This document shows, piece by piece, positions 34,427 to 42,418 of a stretch of 64,000 nucleotides of DNA. Both the position numbers and the translations under genes were made by a program. Source of the DNA: Lepidodermella squamata (lineage: Eukaryota > Gastrotricha); assembly GCA_047495785.1 (NCBI GenBank), contig JBLDXI010000032.1:3100001-3164000 (forward strand), given 5' to 3'. Every line of letters begins with the position of its first letter. The first letter of the stretch is position 1. The notes under the pieces were generated by a model that saw nothing but the letters and a program-made list of their open reading frames with translations, was not told where the DNA came from and did no database searches.

Positions 34427-34439
34427 ATTCTGGTTATTT
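34427..34439 (-). other. Self-primer binding site
   Basis: Directly after the 5' LTR the element RNA reads AAATAACCAGAAT. This is the exact reverse complement of ATTCTGGTTATTT in its own LTR (34493-34505). No tRNA 3'-end complement is evident. Such pairing is the arrangement of self-priming Tf1/Sushi-type elements. Confidence 0.75.
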
Positions 34440-34627
34440 TGTAAGCAAACAACGACACCCTTAAGGCAACATTGATGTTTATTAAAACAAGGAAATAACC
34501 AGAATAAAGATCCATGGTACAAACGCGTGCTTATAACGCCAATGATTATCAATCAACGACTGCGCAATAGAAGCGTATCATAATAACGAGAACAATATCG
34601 AAATATCACAAGTGTTATACTGTTACA
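34440..34627 (-). repeat. 5' LTR
   Basis: 188 bp, identical to 29790-29977. It contains the ATTCTGGTTATTT segment (34493-34505) that pairs with the primer site; if priming is by the mRNA 5' end, transcription would start near 34505. Confidence 0.93.
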
Positions 34628-35990
34628 ATTACATTTCCCTCTCTCAGGGATGCAGGTTCCATCGCCACAAGTAAAACCGTTGCAGGGACAATGAAGCTCG
34701 TCATCTGAGCAATCATGGATGGTGTCGCAACGCTGCCACTTTCGAATACACGATCCATCGGAGCATTGGAACCGCGAGGCATTGTTGCACAGGCAATTGA
34801 GCTCGTCTGAACCATCGGTGCAGTCTTTATCACCATCGCAACTTCAATCATGGATTGGTGGATCGTAAATTATTTAATTCTATCAGGTTGAGAATAGCAT
34901 ACTTTTTATATGCTGGAATGCATCGTTTGTCAGAGCATAGGAATCCATCTTCGCCACATGCTGTAAATCAAATGAAATTCGTTTTAACTAAAAATAGGCG
35001 CACGTGCACAAAATCAACCTAAGCGGTTGATCATTGATTTCATAGTCTGAATTAGACTATGACTAATGAATTGTCTGGTCACACATCCCAACCTCAAGAC
35101 TTTGGGCTAATTTTGAGCTTTTAAGATCCATTCATAACCCATTGGGTGGCTACAGACTCGCAATTTAAATAGATATAAACCCTTGATTCTGATAACTCAC
35201 ATGTACAGTTAAGCTCATCATCTAGCCTATTGCAGTCGTAATTGCCATCGCAGCGCTGAGTTTCGTTGATGCATTTGGCGTTGGCACATCTAAATTCATT
35301 GGCGGCGCAGGGCGGGCAATCCCACTCGTCACTACCATCATCGCAATCCTCGGAACGGTCACAAACGAATCTGAACATACCGTAGTTACCGAAATACTAA
35401 CCCGGGCTTATTTACAAAAATGATGCCTGGAAAAATGGGGAAAAGTAGGCTTCTATTCAAGACTAGGCTTCTATTTGAGATAGGCTTATGCAACGGAGAC
35501 CTGACGTTACTTTCCGTCTTTCAATCTCAAAACTCATAAAAGTATTAATTATTAGTTATTAGCTAGGTCGTCTAATAGCTGGAAATCAAGATTAATAAGG
35601 AAAGCTTTCATTAAATCATCATAAACCGCATATTATTACATATCTTCACGCATTTTTCGTTTTTAAATACCGTTCAGCGCAGCAGAGCACACGTGCCGAA
35701 GTAGCCTAGGCTACTATTCGAGATAGGACTATGCATCGACGAATTTAAATTTACCTAGGCTTCTAATCGAGACAGGCTTCTAAACGAGTGGGGTAGTTTC
35801 GGTAACTACGGTAATTTTGTCTTTTAGTAACTGATTGCTATGAATGGGAAAGGCGACTTGCTTCTTTTGAACGCAGCGTGTGTTGTTACAGCGGAACTCA
35901 GAATCCTTACAAATGCAGTCGAATTCGTCACTGCCGTCTTGGCAATCGCGGTAACCATCACATATATCTGATCGCCTGATAACATTTCCA
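34628..35990 (-). pseudogene. LDLa-repeat protein, 5' portion upstream of the retrotransposon
   Basis: Exons at about 34628-34843, 34900-34965, 35200-35376 and 35857-35990 encode five to six LDLa modules, including C-D-G-D-K-D-C, C-D-G-N-Y-D-C and C-D-G-Y-R-D-C calcium-binding ends. Removing the retroelement and one ATTAC restores an uninterrupted module across 29789/34633, so the insertion is in coding sequence. The intron at 35377-35856 holds a MITE; without it the intron would be about 56 nt with a GCAAGT donor. Upstream of about 35990 the frame meets a stop, and no start codon or signal peptide is seen, so the 5' end is missing or decayed. Confidence 0.7.
35380..35811. mobile_element. 432-bp MITE with TA target duplication
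   Basis: Terminal inverted repeats CCGTAGTTACCGAAA...TTTCGGTAACTACGG, flanked by TA at 35378-35379 and 35812-35813. The interior has repeated TAGGCTTCTATTCGAGA-like units. TA duplication and absent coding suggest a non-autonomous Tc1/mariner-type element. It sits inside an intron of the LDLa gene. Confidence 0.8.
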
Positions 35991-36188
35991 TGATACAGTT
36001 CCAGCGTTTAGTCGTCTTTGGTTTTCCAGCGATTTCCTTTGGCGGCTAAAAATTAAGAAAATTATACCCAGAAAATTAGCTCGCGAAACCGATAATTTTT
36101 CTTAGAAAAAAATCACGAAGTTATCGCTTAGTAATGGGCATGAGATTCAATTTTCCCGTTTATTATCTCAACTTTACCTTCCGAAAAT

Positions 36189-37421
36189 TCACAAGCAATG
36201 TGTTGTCATGCATCCGAAAACAACAGCAGTATAAACAACAACAATCAAAAGTAGGACCAGAAAAACAATGATGTCCATGAGCCGGATCGGGCTTATTGAA
36301 AATGGCTTTCCAGATGCCCGATTTGGGAATCTCAATTCGTATTCACGCGGGGCCATCCATTTCTCATTGCGAGAAAGCATGCATGTAAATTGGGCGTAGA
36401 CTGTACACGTAACACCAATGTACATCTGCAACGAAATGTAGACCATGATGATAACGATCTCTGAAGTCTGAGGCATGGAGGAATCTAGGCTGCCCTCGAG
36501 CACTAGGAAAGACATCATAACTGTCGCGCAATAATTAGGCCGATTGCTTTCTTCGGGTGGCATTAGAGCAAAAGCCAGTTGCATGATTGTCAGGGCGATG
36601 CAGGGAATGACTACAGCGGTCATGAAGTAGGAAACCTTCCTTTCGAAATTGAATGAAAAGACGAATTTGGCGTATCTGTTGTTTGGAAGATCGTCGTATC
36701 TCGAGAAATCTGTGAAAGCGGTCACATTCGGCCTGTGCCAGGCATTTGAGCTCGGCATGAATTTAGGGTCGATGAAGACGTCAACGCCATCGCTCGTTAT
36801 CCTTCTCGCTTCACGTTGTATTTCGAGGATAATCGGACACTGCTGAACATCGTACGGGAAGTTGTGGAATTGCAGCGCGCAGGCGATGTCGATACGTCTT
36901 GATGTCAACATTTTCACATTGCCATTTCTTACAACTCGAAAAATGCTGTTGTCCAAATAACTGGAACTAGAGACAATAAAAAATTAAAGAGGGGGATTCT
37001 GATCCTACATCTTGGAGACTCACCTTCCCAGCAATAGATTACTATCAACGCCAGTCATGTGCCAAATTTCGGGAACCCAGAGCCCAGAATTGCCCGGCAT
37101 CATCGCATATTCCAGCGTTGTATCATCTGGCCAGGCATCTGCTATGCATTGACTTCGCCAAATAATTTCCATCCAAGCGATCATTGAAAAACTTTGCTTC
37201 AGTTCGTCGATTTCGATGAAACGCGTCGCAGTTAGAGACATCGAGACCTTCAAGGTGGAGGACACATTTCCTACAGTCCGGCCCATTCGGTCTTTACATT
37301 TCTCTTTGAGAAGTGCAACTAAATCTCCTTCATCATCTACTACTCCTAAATCATCGCTTCGGGCTAGGCATGACACGTGCAAAGCGGCTAGAGTCAAGAG
37401 CCATTCTGTTTTAAAAAACAT
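36189..37421 (-). CDS. Cys-loop ligand-gated ion channel R13
   Basis: Exons 37024-37421 and 36189-36966, matching R12 in structure. The start is MFFKTEWLLTL; an in-frame Met seven codons upstream is less likely. It is almost identical to R12 through M1-M4 (P-P-E-E-S-N-R before M2, C-M-T-T-H-C-L at the end) and shares the same 3' flank. Cys-loop of 13 residues (FPYDVQQ). It differs mainly in the N-terminal domain. Separated from R12 by the LDLa/retroelement block. Confidence 0.9.
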
Positions 37422-37596
37422 AACGGTAGGAGAAAGATTCACAATTCATGTCACGACTATTAATTTACTGATTCATTGAATTACGAACAAAGGATGCCTA
37501 CCGGTGAACATTTTTTATCATAAAGTATTACAGAGAACGGTGTTATAAAATCAATTTCCCTGTTCATTAGCGAACTGTAATATTTCATCCAATTTT

Positions 37597-37737
37597 AGGC
37601 GCAAATACCTTCATATTGTAGGTATACAAAGCATCGCATTGGTTCTTATGTAAAGCAATGAGCAGTTCTAACTATTTTCGATGCGCGCAGATCAAGTCGA
37701 GTCAATTAAAAAACTTCGCAATGACAAAATGTCGGCA
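37597..37737 (-). promoter_or_regulatory. Conserved upstream block of R13
   Basis: Counterpart of 27706-27850, 176-316 nt before the R13 start, with the same GCGCAGATCAAGTCGAGTCA core and CGCAATGACAAAA end. Confidence 0.55.
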
Positions 37738-38439
37738 CGCTTTTAGTATTCTATACGAGCCTTTTTCAACGAAGCGTATTTCATTAAAACAGTTGCTGGG
37801 TTGCATCCCGTCGACAATTTTTCGTTTAGTAGCAATAGGCTCCCAAAAGGTCTTTTACGCAGCACCGTTCATAAGGCAGGACAGGCCCTTTTATAAGGCA
37901 GAGGGCAAAGGTCGATTGAATCAAACAAAGCGTGCGAGCTCATGAAGGTTATCTGTCGCTTAAGCTAATCTACCTTAATCCCCGAGAGTCAACAAATGAT
38001 CGCGATTCGTTTACTCAACACTGAGCGCGATGGGTCGCTTTCTAACAGCAGGTAGAATCAGAAAGCCGCGCCACGCGGAAATGGCGTGTAAATTGGCAGC
38101 CTGGGGCCTTGATCAGCGGGATTTGCATTGCTGATGTGATTTAAAAATATACAGGGCAGATCTCCTATATAAGGCAGGGGTTCGAGCTCGATTTTTTCAA
38201 ATATATGGCAGTGCCTTCTAATTCGGATTTTACGGTAAATATGCCCGCCGTGCTCATCTGGAGAATTTCGAATCTCCACTGGCTCGAAAGAGATGCAATA
38301 GATCGATCGATTTCCGCAGCATTGATGACTGTAAAACGAAAAAGGAATTGTTTCAGCGTTATGGTCTGCAATCAATTCTAATTAATGAAAAGATTTATGC
38401 TGCTTTTCGCGTTTATTATTCCGCTCAATTTTTAAAAAT

Positions 38440-38530
38440 CGCAAAGGCAATTTGTTGTCATGCATCCGAAAACGACAGCAGGTACGCACAAAGACCAATT
38501 AAAAGAATAAAGAGAATCAAAAATATATTA
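38440..38530 (-). pseudogene. Relic of an R12/R13-type M4 end
   Basis: TTGTTGTCATGCATCCGAAAAC matches the last codons of R12/R13 (reading back as A-V-V-F-G-C-M-T-T-N-C), then similarity fades. No stop in place and no upstream exons: a fragment of a deleted copy. Confidence 0.75.
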
Positions 38531-38668
38531 GGTTACCCTCGTCAATCCTCAAAAAATCAGTCTGCTGTACAGCGGAAATCAATTTGGAACCAGGCCAACT
38601 TGTAAGATGCTGCCATCCCCAGTTGGCAGTGATAATAAATAGATATTCGGGTAAATTCTTTATGATTA

Positions 38669-39900
38669 TTAACAACGATTTTCACTGCAAACCATTGGCG
38701 CGCCTATCGCAACCACTGAGACCACGCAAATCACAAATAGGACGATGAATGCTATCACATCCAGCAGTCTAAGCTGAGATATTTTAACAGACTGGCTCTT
38801 CAGGAAGAACCCGCCACATTTGAAATCGTAACTTCTCGCAGAGAAGGTTTTCGAAGCGGCTAGCATACAAGTTGCCAGGGCGTATACGGTACACCCTGTT
38901 CCGATGTATAGCTGAGCTGTTGTGAAAACAATGATTAGAACTTCCTCCGATGTTTGAGGCATTTGAGACTGAATAACAGTCTGCAGGATGAGAAACGCCA
39001 TCAAAATTGTCGCAGAATATAGAGCTCTATTGCTCTCTTTCGGCGGCATTACCACAAAGGAAAGCTGTAAAATCATTAGCGCTAAAGATGGTAGAAAGAA
39101 ACTACATAAATATCGCTCATATTTCCGGGTGAAAAAGAGTGTGTAAGTTGGTTGGCTGAAAACCTGTCCAGGTAAAGAATCATAAAGTTTGAACTCTAGT
39201 GTTGGAGTGATGTTCGGGTGATTCCAGACGCTAGATGCCGAAATGAAATCAGAATACAAAAACGTCCGAACGTCTGTAGTATTAACGAAGAACGTGTTTT
39301 GCAAGAACTCGAACTTGATTCGGCAAATTTGAGTGTCAAAAGGATAGTTGCGGAAACGTAGTGCACAGAAGGCGTCTATTCTGAAGTTCATGGTCCATTT
39401 GATGTTTCCGTCCGAGTAAAGATTCATATAGCTGTCTTCGGCCTTCCTTGAAGGGAAATTGATATTTGTCTGTTGCATGCAATGATAAAAGAAATAAGGA
39501 ACAAATCTTACTCTAGTGTTAAAAGAACTTTTTCAACAGCGGTCACATGAAGCATTTCCGGCAGCCAGAATCCTGAGGCTGGAACCAAGATTATAGAAAC
39601 GTTCGTTAGTTCTCTTGGCCAAGATTCTTTGATGCAGTAATGGTTCCAGTACAAGGTAATTCTCGAGGCGAATGAAAATCGCTGCTCCGGCTCGCTGATT
39701 TCGATAAAGCGAGTCGGCGATAAAACTGATCGAACCCATAGAGTCGAGTTGTATCTCTTCGATGGCCGCAAATGCCTAATGCCCCAGCAGTTCGTTTGCA
39801 GGCGATTCAATATCAGCTGCTCTTCAGGTTCAGCTATCTCGGCAAGAAGGGTCGTGCAGAAGCATGGAATGAAAATCCCATAAAATAGACCCAGCTGCAT
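38669..39900 (-). CDS. Cys-loop ligand-gated ion channel R14
   Basis: Exons 39512-39900 and 38669-39446; GTAAGA donor, phase 2, joining L-E to K-A-E-D-S-Y as in R10. Loop A F-W-L-P-E; Cys-loop of 13 residues (YPFDTQI); M2 preceded by K-E-S-N-R; ends C-S-E-N-R-C. A close paralogue of R10 some 15 kb away, implying that a multi-gene segment was duplicated or that copies were reshuffled. Confidence 0.9.
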
Positions 39901-40517
39901 CGCTGAATTCGATGAATGGAGCCCTCAATTACTCGAGAAAAGTAATTGTCCTCCTGAGATGAAGGCTAATCACGCGATTGCAAGATTCGATTGCGAGATT
40001 AGGCTTTAATTTAAGATCACATGAGCGCAACATGTTCGCATTACAAAGCAATGAGTAAAGAACGAACTGCCTCTAAAAAATCTGGAAAAATCGCGCAAGG
40101 AAATCGGGAAACTATAGATAAAACAAAAATTAGTTCAGCTATCGTTATTTGCAGTATTAACCTCAAAAGCTAATGTTTCGAGCCATCAATATACAACACA
40201 AGACACACGACCTCATCACAATGTGCCTATGGGCCCTACCCGGTGGAGAACCTATAATAAATCAAACCTCTAAAACACATGCTGATCACGCGATTGCAAG
40301 ATAATTTCTGTTCGAATCAGGATTGCACGCAAGCTAAATCTTAGCGTCGCCAAGCAATGAGGTAAAATTCAAATGTATTCAAAATTCAAAAGCTCGAGTC
40401 GTTTCCCAACCTGAAGTTAAAGTATCTCATTAGTGATAACCTATTAACACAAACTTTGACATTTTTGCAGAATTTTGAAGAATAAGTAGTCCAAGTTTAT
40501 TTCATCAACGGAAAGCT
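39901..40517. other. Intergenic between R14 and R15
   Basis: About 620 nt. A 17-19-nt direct repeat around ATCACGCGATTGCAAGAT occurs at about 39969 and 40297. No gene seen. Confidence 0.5.
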
Positions 40518-41744
40518 TCAGAGGCAATGAGTCGTCATGCATCCGAAAACAACAGCAGTATAAACAACAACAATCAAAAGTAGGACCAGAAAAACAATGG
40601 CGTCCATTAGCCGGATGGGTCTAATAGAGAATGACTTTCCAGAAGCCCGTTTCGGAAATAATCTCAATTCGTATTCATGCGGGGTCATCCATGTTAAATT
40701 ACGCGAGAGCATGCAAGTAAATTGGGCATAGACTGTACATGTAACACCGATGTACATCTGCAACGAAATGTATACCATAATTATGACGATCTCTGAAGTC
40801 TGAGGCATAGAGGAATCGAGGCTGCCCTCGAGGACGAGGAAAGACAGCATTACTGTAGCGCAATAATTAGGCCGATTGCTTTCTTCCGGTGGCATTAGAG
40901 CAAATGCGAGTTGCATGATTGTCAGGGCAATGCAGGGAATGACGACATCGCTCATGAAGTAGGACACTTTCCGGTCGAAAGTGAATAAAAAGACGAATTT
41001 GGCGTATCTGTTGTTCGGAATATCGTCGTATCTCGAGAAATCCGTGTAAGCTGTCACATTCGGCTTGTGCCAGACACTTGAGCTGGGCATGAATTTAGGG
41101 TCGATATAGACTTCAATGCCACCGCTTGTTACCCTTTTCGCTTCACGTTGAATTTCGAGGATAATCGGGCAGCTTTGAACATCGTATGGGAAATAATGAA
41201 AATGCAGGGCACAGGCTATGTCAATACGTCGAGCCGAGTTCATCCTGACGCTGCCACCTTTCATAACGCGGAAAATACTGTTGTCCAAATAACTTGAACT
41301 GTTGAAGAAAATTAGAAAAATCGATAGCTCGTGAAAGAAGAATTACCTTCCAAGGAGTAAATTAGTGTCAACACCTGTCATGTGCCATATTTCCGGGACC
41401 CAGAGCCCAGAATTGCCCGGCATGACCGCGTAGTCCAGCGTTGAATTAGCTGGCCAGGCATCGGCTATGCATTGACTTCGCCATGTAATTTTCATCCAAG
41501 CGATCATTGACAAACTTTGCTCCAGTTCTTCGATTTCGATGAAACGCGTTGCCGTGAATGAAATGGAGACATTCATTGCGGACGAAGCGTTACCAACAGG
41601 CCGGCCCATTCGATCCTTACATTTTTCCTTGAGAATCGCAATCACCTCTCCCTCATCATCAACGTTGTCATTGTCTTCGGCATTACACGGCAATAACAGA
41701 TGGAAAATGGCAAGAAAAACTTTCAATTTCGTTGATAATAGCAT
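40518..41744 (-). CDS. Cys-loop ligand-gated ion channel R15
   Basis: Exons 41347-41744 and 40518-41298; GTAATT donor, phase 2. Same layout as R12 and R13: signal peptide, acidic N-terminal stretch (EDNDNVDDEGE), loop A L-W-V-P-E, 13-residue Cys-loop (FPYDVQS), P-P-E-E-S-N-R before M2, C-M-T-T-H-C-L end. It is the most diverged of the trio at synonymous sites and in its 3' flank, so probably the oldest. Confidence 0.9.
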
Positions 41745-42418
41745 TAGAAGAAAGTTTTAGTCGAATTTTTTGTCAACGCTAATGATTTTGGTTGTGGACC
41801 CAGTGACATGTGAAATGCGCAAACAATAGCCGTCTGGCATAATTTTGTTATTAACAATCCAGGTACAATTTGCGGCCATATAAAATCAATCAAAGAGAGC
41901 GCGTGCTCAGTTTCCTGTGATCGATGTTTAAAATGTAGTATTTTTATGTAGACTTTTAGGCAAAAAATGCTTTCACATTATTAGGTTGTACAGGTATGCT
42001 GCTTATAGCGTTAACGATTTTCGATTCGCGTATGGATCAAATCGTGTTAATTAAAATGATGCTACGCAATGACAAAAAACATCACGTAAGTGTTCCATTT
42101 TTTTCTATACGGCGCATAAAATACGGCGCTATAATGCGCTATAATATCTAGGTCATATAAAAAAATTCTGATTGACCTCGCTCAATATTTCCTCATAACG
42201 AAAGCTGAAAGATGACAGCTGCCTAGAGTGCAAACTTTAAGAAGCAAATTTGGCACCGACGAATTTTATTTCAATAATTGAAGTTTTAGGAGAAGAACAA
42301 CATTTTTTAACAAATAGACAACATAAAATTATGGCACTTTGAAAATGCAACTGGAATAAAACAAGAATTTGCCAGTTCAGCCGTAATAATTTTCCAATTT
42401 TATTGCGGATCGTTGAAG
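41745..42418. other. Intergenic upstream of R15
   Basis: About 670 nt with the third conserved upstream block and the cyclase 3' flank. A small imperfect repeat of CGGCGC/TATAATGCGC occurs near 42110-42150. Confidence 0.5.
41956..42085 (-). promoter_or_regulatory. Conserved upstream block of R15
   Basis: Third copy, 212-341 nt before the R15 start; more diverged, but keeps ACGATTTTCGAT, GATCAAATCGTGTTAATTAA and CTACGCAATGACAAAAAA. Confidence 0.55.

Larger units (their letters stand above)
29790..34627 (-). mobile_element. Complete Ty3/gypsy chromodomain LTR retrotransposon
   Basis: The element is 4838 bp, minus strand, with 188-bp LTRs (29790-29977 and 34440-34627) that I read as identical base for base, TG...CA-type ends, a 5-bp target duplication ATTAC, a polypurine tract next to the 3' LTR and one uninterrupted gag-pol frame. 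The C-terminal chromodomain places it among chromoviruses, and the Gag resembles the Sushi/Tf1-related group. Identical LTRs and an open frame imply a very recent insertion. It lies in the same orientation as the LDLa gene it interrupts. Confidence 0.95.
37422..38668. other. Intergenic upstream of R13
   Basis: About 1.25 kb holding the conserved upstream block (37597-37737) and a receptor relic (38440-38530). A 68-codon minus frame near 38165-38371 has no recognisable domain. Confidence 0.5.

Noticed and set aside
29790-34627. Endogenous retrovirus
   Set aside because: No envelope gene; the chromodomain integrase and self-primer site fit an LTR retrotransposon of the chromovirus type.
38058-38375. 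Minus-strand frames of 68 and 105 codons that might be a receptor exon
   Set aside because: No Cys-loop, WxP or membrane motif, no matching splice partner; only the neighbouring M4 relic aligns to receptors.
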